In this document: positions 52,931 through 62,258 of the stretch, in pieces
Layout: every line of letters begins with the position of its first letter
How positions within the stretch are numbered: the stretch's first letter is position 1
NCBI RefSeq assembly: GCF_006265115.1
Contig: NZ_SMDR01000001.1
Coordinates: forward strand, 868,001 to 932,000
Reading direction: 5' to 3'
Source: Arenimonas terrae
GTDB taxonomy: Bacteria > Pseudomonadota > Gammaproteobacteria > Xanthomonadales > Xanthomonadaceae
Length of the DNA stretch: 64,000 nt
Translations under genes and position numbers: made by a program
The notes under the pieces: model-generated
What the model was told of the DNA's origin: nothing
The model's input: only the letters and a program-made list of their open reading frames with translations
Databases searched by the model: none

Positions 52931-53624
52931 AATCCAGAAGCCGGTGCTCGTCCTGGGCGCCGAGGGCGAGGTTGGCCAGGCCATGGTCACCACGCTGCTG
53001 GAGACCGGCTATCCGGTGATCGCGGTCGCGCGGGAACGCCGCGAACTCGAGGCACTCACCCGCCCGGCCGGAAACGGCCCGGAGCTGGTGCGCGTGCCGG
53101 GCAGCACCGATACCGAAACCGCCGGCGCCGCCCTGGCCAATGCCGTGCGCCTGCTGCGCCGGCCGCCGGGTGCCGTGGTCGCGATGGTCGGCGGCTCCTT
53201 CACCCCGGGTCGCCTGCTCGACCACCCCGCCGACCGCCTGCGCGAGAAGTTCGACGAAGACCTGTTCCCGCACCTGATCGCCGCGCGGCACCTGCTGCCG
53301 CTGCTGGGCGAGTCCGGCGCGCGCGGCACCTACCTGCTGATCGGCGGCCCCGCCGCCGAAGCGCCCTGGGCAGGTTATGGCCACCTGTCGGTGTCCTCGG
53401 CCGCCCTGCGCATGCTTGCCCGTGCGCTGCGCGAGGAAACCCTCGGCGGCCCGGTCCGCGTGCAGCAGCTCGCCGTCTGCGCCCCGCTGCGCACCACCGA
53501 AAACCGCCAGCACGCCTGCCCGGACTGGCCCGCTCCCGATGAGCTCGGCCGCCGCGTGGTGGACCTGCTCGCCCAATCCGGCCACGAGCCGGTCGTGCGT
53601 TTCGACCGCCGCCGCCGCACCTGA
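52875..53624 (+). CDS. SDR-like NAD(P)-binding protein, first gene of RND operon
   Basis: A 249-aa Rossmann protein. The nucleotide-binding motif is VLVLGAEGEVGQAMV; a Ser in the middle (HLSVSSAALRMLARAL) replaces the YxxxK catalytic pair, which I cannot find. It may therefore be a binding protein rather than an active dehydrogenase. The 22 residues before the Rossmann strand overlap an operator-like dyad, so the true start may be downstream, such as the GTG at 52944. It precedes the efflux genes by 34 nt. Confidence 0.72.
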   Translation: MTTVPIYPDNGPYRPANGTIQKPVLVLGAEGEVGQAMVTTLLETGYPVIAVARERRELEALTRPAGNGPELVRVPGSTDTETAGAALANAVRLLRRPPGAVVAMVGGSFTPGRLLDHPADRLREKFDEDLFPHLIAARHLLPLLGESGARGTYLLIGGPAAEAPWAGYGHLSVSSAALRMLARALREETLGGPVRVQQLAVCAPLRTTENRQHACPDWPAPDELGRRVVDLLAQSGHEPVVRFDRRRRT

Positions 53625-53658
53625 TCCCGCTTCCCCACTTACTTCACGAGGCAACGCC

Positions 53659-54840
53659 ATGAACCGCCATCCCCTCACCCAGCTCGCCCGCGCCGCCACC
53701 TTCGCGCTCACCCTCGCCGTGCTGGCCGCCTGCGGCACGCAGGCCCAGGAGCACGGGGCCATTCCCGCGGCCCAGGTCAGCACCGCCCCCGTGATCTCGA
53801 AGGAGGTCGCGCACTGGGACGAGTTCACCGGCCGCGTCGCCGCGGTGGAAACCGTCGAGCTGCGCCCGCGCGTCGGCGGCTACATCGAGCGCGTGAACTA
53901 CCAGGAAGGCCAGGAAGTGAAGAAGGGCCAGGTCCTGTTCACCATCGACGCCCGCACCTACCGCGCCGAACTCGACCGCGCCGAAGCCGAACTCGACCGC
54001 ACGCGCAGCCGCGCTGCCCTGGCCAAGAGCGAACTGGCCCGCGCGAAGAAGCTCGCCGACGTGCGCGCGATCTCCACCGAGGAATTCGAACAGCGCCGTG
54101 CCGCCACCGCCCAGGCCGAGTCCGACGTGCACGCCGCACAGGCCCAGGTCGCCGTCGCGCGCCTGAACCTGGAATTCACCCAGGTGCGCGCGCCGATCGA
54201 CGGCCTCGCCGGCCGCGCCCTGGTCACCACCGGCAACCTGGCCTCGCCGGACGCGACGGTGCTGACCACGGTGGTCTCGCTCAACCCGGTGCACGTGTAC
54301 TTCGAAGGCGACGAGCAGACCTATCTGCGCTACAACCAGATGGCCCGCGACGGCGGCCGCCCGAGCTCGCGCGATTCGCGCAACCCGGTGCGCGTCGGCC
54401 TGGCCAGCGAGGAAGGTTATCCGCACACCGGCGTGGTCGACTTCCTGGACAACCAGGTCGACCCGGGCACCGGCACCATCCGCGCCCGCGCCGTGCTCGA
54501 CAACAGCGACCGCGTCTTCACCCCGGGCCTGTTCGCCCGCGTGCAGCTGATCGGCAGCCAGCCGCAGAAGGCCCTGCTGATCGACGACAAGGCCGTGCTG
54601 ACCGACCAGGACCGCAAGTTCGTTTACGTGGTCGGGCCGGAGAACACCGCCCAGCGCAAGGATGTGGTGCTCGGCCGCATGGTCGACGGCCTGCGCGTGG
54701 TCGAGTCGGGGCTGGCCGCCGGCGACCAGGTGGTCGTGACCGGCGTGCAGAAGATCTTCTTCCCCGGCATGCCGCTGGACGCCAAGCCGCTGGAAGCGGC
54801 CCCGGCCGCGACCGCCGACGCCGTGGCCAGCGTCGACTGA
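53659..54840 (+). CDS. RND efflux periplasmic adaptor
   Basis: A 393-aa AcrA-like membrane-fusion lipoprotein (lipobox LAVLAAC). It has the lipoyl motif VELRPRVGGYIERVNYQEGQEVKKGQVLF, an alpha-hairpin at about 98-160, a second lipoyl half (TQVRAPIDGLAGRALVT), a beta-barrel (FLDNQVDPGTGTIRARAVL) and a membrane-proximal domain. The sequence is that of the MexE/BpeE/TtgD-like group, whose operons are commonly run by LysR regulators. It forms a tripartite pump with the permease and channel encoded downstream. Confidence 0.94.
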   Translation: MNRHPLTQLARAATFALTLAVLAACGTQAQEHGAIPAAQVSTAPVISKEVAHWDEFTGRVAAVETVELRPRVGGYIERVNYQEGQEVKKGQVLFTIDARTYRAELDRAEAELDRTRSRAALAKSELARAKKLADVRAISTEEFEQRRAATAQAESDVHAAQAQVAVARLNLEFTQVRAPIDGLAGRALVTTGNLASPDATVLTTVVSLNPVHVYFEGDEQTYLRYNQMARDGGRPSSRDSRNPVRVGLASEEGYPHTGVVDFLDNQVDPGTGTIRARAVLDNSDRVFTPGLFARVQLIGSQPQKALLIDDKAVLTDQDRKFVYVVGPENTAQRKDVVLGRMVDGLRVVESGLAAGDQVVVTGVQKIFFPGMPLDAKPLEAAPAATADAVASVD

Positions 54841-54862
54841 CGGCCACACCCAGTTTGACTGC

Positions 54863-54986
54863 CGTGCGCGGGCGCGCACGCTGCGCCTCCCCTCGCAGCG
54901 TCCGCCCCGCGCGCCGGCACCCGCAACCCCATTCCACGGCGCGCAGGACGCGCGCCGTCCGCCTCATCGCGCGGCGTCCGCGCCGC
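54863..54986 (+). other. Cluster of GC-rich hairpins between adaptor and permease genes
   Basis: The 159-bp gap inside the operon holds consecutive stems: CGTGCGC/GCGCACG (54863-54869 and 54874-54880), an overlapping alternative CGCTGCG/CGCAGCG (54879-54885 and 54894-54900), ACGGCGCGC/GCGCGCCGT (54936-54944 and 54950-54958), and GCGGCG/CGCCGC (54971-54976 and 54981-54986). The last ends 3 nt before the GGAG ribosome binding site of the permease. No T-tract follows, so they are not ordinary terminators; attenuation, mRNA processing or stoichiometry control is possible. Confidence 0.6.
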
Positions 54987-54999
54987 AACGGAGTCATCC

Positions 55000-57900
55000 A
55001 TGGACTTTTCCCGCTTCTTCATCGACCGGCCGATCTTCGCGGCGGTGCTGTCGATCGTGATCTTCGCCGCCGGCCTGATCGCCCTGCCGCAGCTGCCGAT
55101 CGGTGAATACCCCGAAGTCGTGCCGCCCTCGGTGGTGGTGCGCACGGTCTACCCGGGCGCCAACCCCAAGGTGATCGCCGAAACGGTCGCCACGCCGCTC
55201 GAGGAGGCGATCAACGGCGTCGAGGACATGATGTACGTCAAGTCGGTCGCCGGCTCCGACGGCGTCATGCAGATGACCGTGACCTTCCGCCCCGGCACCG
55301 ACGCCGACGAGGCCGCTGTGCGCGTGCAGAACCGGGTCAGCCAGGCGCTGGCGCGCCTGCCCGAGGACGTGCGCCGCCAGGGCGTGACCACGCAGAAGCA
55401 GTCGCCGGTCTTCCTGATGGTGGTGCACCTGGTGTCCACCGACGGCAAGTACGACTCGCTCTACCTGCGCAACTACATGCGCCTGCACGTGAAGGACGAA
55501 CTGGCCCGCATCCCGGGCGTGGGCGACGCCCAGGCCTTCGGCGGCGGCGACTACGCCATGCGCCTCTGGCTCGACCCCGACAAGATTGCCGCCCGCGGCA
55601 TGACCGCCGGCGACGTGCTGCGCGCCGTGCGCGAGCAGAACGTGCAGGTCTCGGCCGGCCAGCTCGGCGCCGAACCGATGCCCAACGGCAGCGACTTCCT
55701 GCTGCCGATCAATGCCAAGGGCCGCCTGCAGAGCGTCGAGGAGTTCGGCGACATCGTGCTCAAGGCCGGCGCCGACGGCGAGATCGTCCAGCTCTCCGAC
55801 GTCGCCCGCATCGAGCTGGCCGCCGGCGACTACACCCTGCGCTCGCGCCTGGACGGCATGAACGCCTCCGCCATCGGCATCTTCCAGGCCCCCGGCGCCA
55901 ACGCGCTGGAGATCCGCGACGCGGTGATCGCGAAGATGGACGAGATCTCCACGCGCCTGCCGCCGGGCGTCGAGATCAAGTCCATCTACGACACCACCAT
56001 CTTCGTCCGCGACTCCATCAATGCGGTGGTCACCACCCTGCTCGAGGCCACCCTGCTGGTGGTGCTGGTCGTCATCTTGTTCCTGCAGACCTGGCGCGCC
56101 TCGATCATCCCGCTGATCGCCGTGCCGGTGTCGGTGGTCGGCACCTTCGCGGTGCTCTACGTGCTCGGCTTCTCGATCAATACCCTGACCCTGTTCGGGC
56201 TCGTGCTCGCCATCGGCATCGTCGTGGACGACGCGATCGTCGTGGTCGAGAACGTCGAACGCAACATCAGCGAGGGCCTCTCCCCGCTGGCCGCGGCGCA
56301 CCAGGCCATGAAGGAGGTGTCCGGCCCGATCATCGCCATCGCCCTGGTGCTGTGCGCGGTGTTCGTGCCGATGGCCTTCCTGGACGGCGTCACCGGCCAG
56401 TTCTACAAGCAGTTCGCGGTGACCATCGCCATCTCCACGGTGATTTCGGCGATCAACTCGCTGACCCTGTCGCCGGCCCTGGCCGCCAAGCTGCTCAAGC
56501 CGCACGGCGCCGCGCCGGACGCCCCGACCCGCCTGATCGACCGCCTGTTCGGCTGGCTGTTCCGCCCCTTCAACCGCTTCTTCGGCAAGAACTCCGAACG
56601 CTACGAACATGCGGTGAAGAAGACGCTCGGCCGCCGCGGCGCCGTGTTCGCGGTCTACGCCGCCCTGCTGGTCGGCACCCTGACGGTATTCTCGGCGGTG
56701 CCGCGCGGCTTCATCCCGGTGCAGGACAAGCTGTACCTGATCGCCGGCGTGAAGATGCCGGAAGGCGCCTCGATCGAACGCACCGACCGGGCGCTGCAGA
56801 AGATCGCCGAACTCGCGAAGTCCGTCGAGGGCGTCGAGAGCGAGGTCGCGTTCCCGGGCCTGAATCCGCTGCAGTTCACCAACACCCCGAACAGCGGCGT
56901 GGCCTTCTTCACGCTCAAGCCCTTCGACCAGCGCGAGCGCAGCGCCGCCGAGATCACGGCCGAGCTCAACCAGAAGATCGCCGGCATCGAGGAAGGTTTC
57001 GCCTTCGCCTTCATGCCGCCGCCGATCCAGGGCCTGGGCAACGGTTCGGGCTACTCGCTGTTCATCGAGGACCGGGCCGGCCTGGGCTACGGCGAACTGC
57101 AGAACGCGGTGAACGCCTTCACCGGCGCGGTGTCGCAGACGCCGGGCATGGGCTACCCGATCAGCAGCTACCAGGCCAACGTGCCGCAGCTCGATGCCGA
57201 GGTCGACCGCGTCAAGGCCAAGGCCCAGGGCGTGCCGCTGACCGAGCTGTTCGACACCCTGCAGACCTATCTGGGTTCGGCCTACGTCAACGACTTCAAC
57301 ATGTTCGGCCGCACCTGGCAGGTCATCGCCCAGGCCGATGCGCCGTTCCGCGACGACGTCGAGGACATCTCGAACCTCCGCACCCGCAACGACCGCGGCG
57401 AAATGGTGCCGATCGGCAGCGTGGTGACGATCAAGCAGACCTACGGTCCGGACCCGGTGATCCGCTTCAACGGCTACCCGGCGGCCGACCTGCTGGGCGA
57501 GGCCGATCCGCGCCTGTTCTCGTCGGCCCAGGCCATGGCCAAGGTGGACGAACTGGCCGCGCAGACGCTGCCGACCGGCATGGGTTACGCCTGGAGCGAC
57601 CTGAGCTTCCAGGAGGCGACCCAGGGCGATGCGGCGATGGTGGTGTTCCCGCTGGCGGTGCTGCTGGCCTTCCTGGTGCTGGCCGCGCTGTACGAAAGCT
57701 GGACCCTGCCGCTGGCCGTGATCCTGATCGTGCCCATGACCCTGCTGTCGGCGCTGTTCGGCGTCTGGCTGAGCGGCGGCGACAACAACGTGTTCGTGCA
57801 GGTCGGCCTGGTCGTGCTGATGGGCCTGGCGTGCAAGAACGCGATCCTGATCGTCGAGTTCGCCCGTGAGCTCGAGCTGCAGGGCAAGGGCATCGTGGAA

Positions 57901-58182
57901 GCCGCGCTGGAAGCATGCCGCCTGCGCCTGCGTCCGATCGTGATGACGTCGATCGCCTTCATCGCCGGCACCGTGCCGCTGGTGTTCGCCACCGGCGCCG
58001 GCGCCGAGGTCCGCTCGGTCACCGGCATCACGGTGTTCGCCGGCATGCTCGGCGTGACCCTGTTCGGCCTGTTCCTGACGCCGGTCTTCTACGTCGCGCT
58101 GCGCAAGCTGGTGCACCGCCCGCTGGTCTCGCATGCCCCCGCGCATGCGGACGCCCACGCGCCGGCTCAGCCCGCGGCCTGA
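55000..58182 (+). CDS. RND efflux inner-membrane permease (HAE1 family)
   Basis: A 1060-aa AcrB-type proton/drug antiporter with 12 transmembrane helices and two large periplasmic loops. The N-terminus DFSRFFIDRPIFAAVLSIVIF is the HAE1 signature. The proton-relay aspartates D410-D411 sit in GIVVDDAIVVVENVERNI, and the second half contains the relay lysine region GLACKNAILIVEFARELE. Length and motifs are complete. It is the core of the operon controlled by the divergent LysR; the MexF-like group usually handles chloramphenicol, quinolones or plant phenolics, but the substrate here is unknown. Confidence 0.96.
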   Translation: MDFSRFFIDRPIFAAVLSIVIFAAGLIALPQLPIGEYPEVVPPSVVVRTVYPGANPKVIAETVATPLEEAINGVEDMMYVKSVAGSDGVMQMTVTFRPGTDADEAAVRVQNRVSQALARLPEDVRRQGVTTQKQSPVFLMVVHLVSTDGKYDSLYLRNYMRLHVKDELARIPGVGDAQAFGGGDYAMRLWLDPDKIAARGMTAGDVLRAVREQNVQVSAGQLGAEPMPNGSDFLLPINAKGRLQSVEEFGDIVLKAGADGEIVQLSDVARIELAAGDYTLRSRLDGMNASAIGIFQAPGANALEIRDAVIAKMDEISTRLPPGVEIKSIYDTTIFVRDSINAVVTTLLEATLLVVLVVILFLQTWRASIIPLIAVPVSVVGTFAVLYVLGFSINTLTLFGLVLAIGIVVDDAIVVVENVERNISEGLSPLAAAHQAMKEVSGPIIAIALVLCAVFVPMAFLDGVTGQFYKQFAVTIAISTVISAINSLTLSPALAAKLLKPHGAAPDAPTRLIDRLFGWLFRPFNRFFGKNSERYEHAVKKTLGRRGAVFAVYAALLVGTLTVFSAVPRGFIPVQDKLYLIAGVKMPEGASIERTDRALQKIAELAKSVEGVESEVAFPGLNPLQFTNTPNSGVAFFTLKPFDQRERSAAEITAELNQKIAGIEEGFAFAFMPPPIQGLGNGSGYSLFIEDRAGLGYGELQNAVNAFTGAVSQTPGMGYPISSYQANVPQLDAEVDRVKAKAQGVPLTELFDTLQTYLGSAYVNDFNMFGRTWQVIAQADAPFRDDVEDISNLRTRNDRGEMVPIGSVVTIKQTYGPDPVIRFNGYPAADLLGEADPRLFSSAQAMAKVDELAAQTLPTGMGYAWSDLSFQEATQGDAAMVVFPLAVLLAFLVLAALYESWTLPLAVILIVPMTLLSALFGVWLSGGDNNVFVQVGLVVLMGLACKNAILIVEFARELELQGKGIVEAALEACRLRLRPIVMTSIAFIAGTVPLVFATGAGAEVRSVTGITVFAGMLGVTLFGLFLTPVFYVALRKLVHRPLVSHAPAHADAHAPAQPAA

Positions 58183-58206
58183 TTCTCCCTTTCCTTCGAG
58201 GTTCCC

Positions 58207-58944
58207 ATGAATACTTCCACTCCCCGCGTCGCCCTGGTCACCGGCGCCACCCGCGGCATCGGCCTGGAGACCGTGCGCCAGCTGGCCGAAGCCGGCGTGC
58301 ATACGCTGCTGGCCGGCCGCGACCGCAGCAAGGCGGTGGCCGCCGCGCTCGAACTGCAGTCGCGCGGCCTGCCGGTCGAGGCGATCGCCCTGGACGTCAC
58401 CGATGCCGGCAGCATCACCCTGGCCGTGGCCGAGGTCGCGCGGCGCTACGGCCGGCTCGACATCCTGGTCAACAACGCCGGCATCCTGCTCGACGACCCG
58501 GCCAAGAAGGTGTCCGGCCAGTCGCTCGCGACCTGGCGCAGCACCTTCGACACCAACGTGTTCGGCCTCATCGCCGTGACCCAGGCCTTCCTGCCGCTGC
58601 TGCAGCGCTCGCCGGCCGGCCGCATCGTCAACGTGTCCAGCCTGCTGGGTTCGATGGCCCTGCACTCGGATCCAAGTTCGCCGATCTACGACTTCAAGGT
58701 CCCCGCCTACAACGTCTCCAAGAGCGCGGTGAACGCCTGGACGGTGCAGCTGGCCTGGGAACTGCGCGATACCCCGATCAAGGTGAACACGCTGCACCCG
58801 GGCTACGTGCGTACCGACATGAACGCCGGCGCCGGCGACATCGACGCCGCCGAAGGCGCACGCACCAGCGTGCGCCTGTCGCTGCTCGACCCCTCAGGCC
58901 CGACCGGTGGCTACTTCTACCTGGACCAGGCCCTGCCCTGGTGA
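58207..58944 (+). CDS. Short-chain dehydrogenase/reductase within the efflux operon
   Basis: A 245-aa classical SDR. The cofactor motif is VTGATRGIGLETVRQ, NNAG occurs in ILVNNAGILLDDPAKK, and the active site has Ser in VNVSSLLGSM and Y-N-V-S-K in PAYNVSKSAVN; all are intact. It resembles plant-type carbonyl reductases (the QGRR-like ILLDDPAKKVS loop). Its position between pump permease and channel suggests it modifies the compound being exported, such as a carbonyl-containing or electrophilic toxin. Confidence 0.92.
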   Translation: MNTSTPRVALVTGATRGIGLETVRQLAEAGVHTLLAGRDRSKAVAAALELQSRGLPVEAIALDVTDAGSITLAVAEVARRYGRLDILVNNAGILLDDPAKKVSGQSLATWRSTFDTNVFGLIAVTQAFLPLLQRSPAGRIVNVSSLLGSMALHSDPSSPIYDFKVPAYNVSKSAVNAWTVQLAWELRDTPIKVNTLHPGYVRTDMNAGAGDIDAAEGARTSVRLSLLDPSGPTGGYFYLDQALPW

Positions 58945-58957
58945 TCCGGAGATTCCC

Positions 58958-60412
58958 ATGAGCGCTTCCTTCCGATTGTCCTCCCTGGCCCTGGCCCTGC
59001 TGCTCGCCGGCTGCACGGTCGGTCCCGACCACGTGCGGCCGCAGTTCACGACCAGCGACCAGTTCCTGCGCAGCGAAACCACGATCACCACGTCGCCCTC
59101 GGCCAGCGCCGCGTCCGAAGCCGCCTTCTGGCAGCGTTTCGACGACCCGCTGTTGACCGGACTGGTCGAGGACGCGCTGCGCGCCAACCACGACCTGCGC
59201 ATCGGTCTGGCCCGCCTCGACCAGGCGCGGGCGCTGTCGCGGCAGTCGCGCTTCGACCTGTTCCCGACCGTGACCGCCGAAGCCGGCGCCAGCGAAAGCC
59301 GCGCGAGCGCCGACCAGGCACCCGGGGTCTCGCGCGCCGACCGCGACACCGAAAGCCGCGACGCCGCCGCACTGCTGTCCTGGGAACTGGACCTGTTCGG
59401 CCGCGTCCGCCGCGGCGTGCAGGCGCAGCGCGCCGACAGCGATGCCGTCGCCGCCGACCTCGCGGCGCTGCAGGTGTCGGTGGTCGCCGAACTGAGCCAG
59501 GCCTATTTCGACCTGCGTGGCCGCCAGGCCCAGCTCGCGGTCGCACGCGGCAACGCCGACAACCAGCGCGGTTCGCTGGACCTGGTTGCGGTGCGCCTGG
59601 AGGCCGGGCGCGGCACCGAGCTCGATACCGCCCGTGCCGGCGCCCAGCTCGAGTCGACGCTGTCTCGCATCCCGGCGCTGGAAGCCGAGGTCGCCGCGCA
59701 TATGCACCGCATCGCCGTGCTGACCGGGCGCACACCGGACGCGCTGGTCGCCCAGCTCGAAGCGCCGCAGGCGCTGCCCGTGCTGCTCGACCCGATCGCC
59801 GCGGGCGCACCGGCCGACCTGCTGCGCCGCCGCCCCGACATCGCCGCGGCGGAACACCGGCTGGAGGCGGCGACCGCGCGCATCGGCGTCGCCACCGCCG
59901 ACCTGTTCCCGCGCTTCACGCTCGGCGGCCTGATCGGCAGCCAGGCGAGCGGCGGCGGCGACCTGTTCGGACGCGACAGCGAAACCCGCCTGGTCGCGCT
60001 CGGCGTCGACTGGTCCTTCCTCGACGTCGGCCGCGTGCGCGCACGCCTGGCCGCCGCCGAGGCCGGCGCCGACGAGCACCTGGCCCGCTACCAGCAGACC
60101 GTGCTGCGCGCGCTCGAGGAAACCGAAACCGCATTGGTGCGCTACCAGAATGCGCGCACCGAACGTGTGCACCTGGAAGCGGCGGCGAACGCCAGCGCCC
60201 GCGGCGCCGAGCTGGCCCGGCTGCGTTTCGAAGGCGGCCTGATCGACTTCCTGCAGGTGCTCGACGCCGAGCGCACGCGCCTGGAAGCCGAGGACCAGCT
60301 GGCGCAGAGCCAGGCCCGCACCGCGACCGCGCTGGTGGCGGTCTACCGCGCACTGGCCGGCGGCTGGCCGGAGCAGGCGCCCGAACGCGAGCACATCGCC
60401 GCCGCGGACTGA
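58958..60412 (+). CDS. RND outer-membrane channel lipoprotein (OprM/NodT family)
   Basis: A 484-aa TolC-like protein with a lipobox LLLAGC (C19). It shows the NodT family features VGPDHVRPQF, AFWQRFDDPLLTGLVEDALRANHDL, and two internal repeats of coiled-coil hairpin and strands (LLRRRPDIAAAEHRLEAATARIGVATADLFP). The C-terminal repeat ends with FEGGLIDFLQVLDAERTRLEAEDQL. It completes the tripartite pump and is the last gene of the operon, followed by a terminator. Confidence 0.94.
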   Translation: MSASFRLSSLALALLLAGCTVGPDHVRPQFTTSDQFLRSETTITTSPSASAASEAAFWQRFDDPLLTGLVEDALRANHDLRIGLARLDQARALSRQSRFDLFPTVTAEAGASESRASADQAPGVSRADRDTESRDAAALLSWELDLFGRVRRGVQAQRADSDAVAADLAALQVSVVAELSQAYFDLRGRQAQLAVARGNADNQRGSLDLVAVRLEAGRGTELDTARAGAQLESTLSRIPALEAEVAAHMHRIAVLTGRTPDALVAQLEAPQALPVLLDPIAAGAPADLLRRRPDIAAAEHRLEAATARIGVATADLFPRFTLGGLIGSQASGGGDLFGRDSETRLVALGVDWSFLDVGRVRARLAAAEAGADEHLARYQQTVLRALEETETALVRYQNARTERVHLEAAANASARGAELARLRFEGGLIDFLQVLDAERTRLEAEDQLAQSQARTATALVAVYRALAGGWPEQAPEREHIAAAD

Positions 60413-60420
60413 GGACCGGA

Positions 60421-60481
60421 CCGCATCCGGCGCCGCCCGGCGGAACCTCGTCGGCCGGCCGCGGCCCGGATGCGGTTTTTT
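60421..60481 (+). terminator. Terminator of the RND operon
   Basis: A 10-bp stem CCGCATCCGG (60421-60430)/CCGGATGCGG (60466-60475), extended by an A-T pair, has a 35-nt GC-rich apical region and is followed by T6 (60476-60481). The T-run touches the stop codon of the convergent cyclase gene. Confidence 0.85.
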
Positions 60482-62253
60482 CAGAAGGTGTGCGCCGGAC
60501 CGGCGCGCAGGTGGTACATGCGCAGGCTGCCGTAGCCTTTGGCCGCCGGCACCAGGCCGACGTAGTCGCAGTCGAAACCGTCGGGGTCCAGGGCCAGGCG
60601 CGCGGCGAACTGTTCGGTGACGTAGACTTCGCCGGCCGGCGTCACCGGCTCGATGCGCGCCGTGCGGCTGACGTGCGCGCCGAAATAGTTGGTCAGGCCC
60701 AGCACCGGGTCCACCGCCTCGTAGACGGGCCCGAAATGCCCGCCCAGGCGCAGCGCCAGCGACTCCGGCAAGCCGCACTGCGCCAGGTCGATCGCGGCCA
60801 TCGCCGCCTGCAGCTTCAGCGCGCAGCGCGCGGCCAGCGCCGGATCGGCCAGCACGACGAACAGGCCGTCGCCCCAGGTATTGCGGTACAGCACCTGCCC
60901 GCCGTACTGCGCGAGCACGCCGGCGAACGCGCCCAACACGTGCGTGACGAAGGCGGTGACCTGGGTTTCGCTGAGCCGGCTGAACCCCTGGATGTCACCG
61001 AACAGCATGGCCTTGAGTTCGCGCTGCCCCGGTGCGGGCGCGGCGGTGACGCGCACCGGCGCGGGCGCGGCGCCGGGATCCGGCGTGATCACCTCCAGCG
61101 CCCGCCCGGATTCACGCCACAGCCGGACGTCGAAGCCGGTGCCGGCGACCCCGGCGCTCTCCTGCCCGTCCCACACCGCGACCTGCCGTACCGGCGCGTC
61201 GAGGAAGCGGGCGCGCAGGCTGGCCAGACCCATCGCCAGGAACGAGCCATAGGCGAAGATCCATTCGTGGCCCAGCTGGCGGTCATCGGTGGCGAAACTC
61301 AGCGAAGTCGCACGCGCCAGGCAGGCGTGGAAGCGCTCGACCCAGGCCGGGCCAGCCGGCGCCACCGACACCGCCACGAACTCCTCGCGCTCGAACGGCA
61401 GCACCACGTGCAGCTCGGCGCCGCGCGCGAGCAGCGCCTCGGCGAACAGGATGTCGGCGCCGCAGGCGAGCGCGCCGTAGCCGAAACCCACGCGCTGCCG
61501 CGCCAGCACCTCGGCGATCTGGGCGGCCACCGCCGCCTCGCGTTCCGCCGGAAAGCGGCCGACGGCGCCTTCCGCGGCAATCATGTGGCCGGTGTAGTGG
61601 ATCACCGTCGGCGGCGCCAGCTCATGCAGCAGGTCGTCGGCGATGCCGCGCGCGGCGCAGACCCGGCGCAGCTGGCGGCGCGTCGCGGCGCGGGCCGCGA
61701 GGTCGCCCCCCGCGGCCGCCGCGCGCGCCAGCGCATCGCAGGCGCGCGCGGTGTCGCCCTGCACCAGGGCGGCCTCGGCTTCCGACGCGGCGCGGTAATA
61801 CGGTTCGTCGGCGCCCTTGGCGCAAAGGGCGTGCACCTCGCGCGCCAGGCGTTCCGCCGCCGGCGACTGCCCCGCGAGCAGGCGAAGGCTGGCGGCGTTT
61901 ACTGCCGGGTAATAACCGCCGCCGCGCAGGTGCGCCGCTTCGTACAGGTCGGCGGCGCGCGCCAGCAGCCCTTCGCGCTCATGCGCCGGCGCGGCCAGCG
62001 CGCGGTCCTTGGCGATGCGCGCCGCGAGCGCGGCGACTTCGGTTTCCTGCGACCGCGCCAGGCCCAGCCGGGCGAACTCGCTTTCCGCACGCGCCGTGGC
62101 GCCGGCCTTGGCCAGGTTGAGCACCGCGCGGTGCGCCAGCCACAGGTCCTCGGGATGTTCGGCCAGGCCCTGCAGGGCGGTGTCGTAGGCCAGCAGCAGT
62201 TCGCCGCGCGCTTCGTGGCCGCGGACGCGCGCCAGCCAGTCCGCGGCGCTCAT
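60481..62253 (-). CDS. TRAFs-binding-like / SLOG-like / class III nucleotidyl cyclase protein
   Basis: A 590-aa soluble protein of three parts. Residues 1-205 are helical repeats with the look of a MAP3K TRAFs-binding (DUF4071-type) region, including a YEAAHLRGGGYYPAVNAASL segment. Residues about 214-360 resemble a SLOG/Rossmann nucleotide-binding fold (HYTGHMIA, GALACGADILFAEALL, LHVVLPFEREEF). Residues about 412-585 form a class III cyclase homology domain: metal ligands D420 in LFGDIQGFS and D462 in NTWGDGLFV, and the catalytic Arg R533. The usual Asn of the V-N-x-x-A-R motif is Ser529, so activity needs proof. ATP versus GTP use cannot be decided. It starts 5 nt after the TIR gene stop, as the second gene of one operon. 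Confidence 0.82.
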   Translation of the reverse strand: MSAADWLARVRGHEARGELLLAYDTALQGLAEHPEDLWLAHRAVLNLAKAGATARAESEFARLGLARSQETEVAALAARIAKDRALAAPAHEREGLLARAADLYEAAHLRGGGYYPAVNAASLRLLAGQSPAAERLAREVHALCAKGADEPYYRAASEAEAALVQGDTARACDALARAAAAGGDLAARAATRRQLRRVCAARGIADDLLHELAPPTVIHYTGHMIAAEGAVGRFPAEREAAVAAQIAEVLARQRVGFGYGALACGADILFAEALLARGAELHVVLPFEREEFVAVSVAPAGPAWVERFHACLARATSLSFATDDRQLGHEWIFAYGSFLAMGLASLRARFLDAPVRQVAVWDGQESAGVAGTGFDVRLWRESGRALEVITPDPGAAPAPVRVTAAPAPGQRELKAMLFGDIQGFSRLSETQVTAFVTHVLGAFAGVLAQYGGQVLYRNTWGDGLFVVLADPALAARCALKLQAAMAAIDLAQCGLPESLALRLGGHFGPVYEAVDPVLGLTNYFGAHVSRTARIEPVTPAGEVYVTEQFAARLALDPDGFDCDYVGLVPAAKGYGSLRMYHLRAGPAHTF

Positions 62254-62258
62254 CGGGC

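Noticed and set aside
54994-58797. 1267-codon open frame on the minus strand
   Set aside because: It is antisense to the RND permease and SDR genes; its composition (His/Gln/Arg/Gly-rich, no motifs) is that of a high-GC shadow frame.
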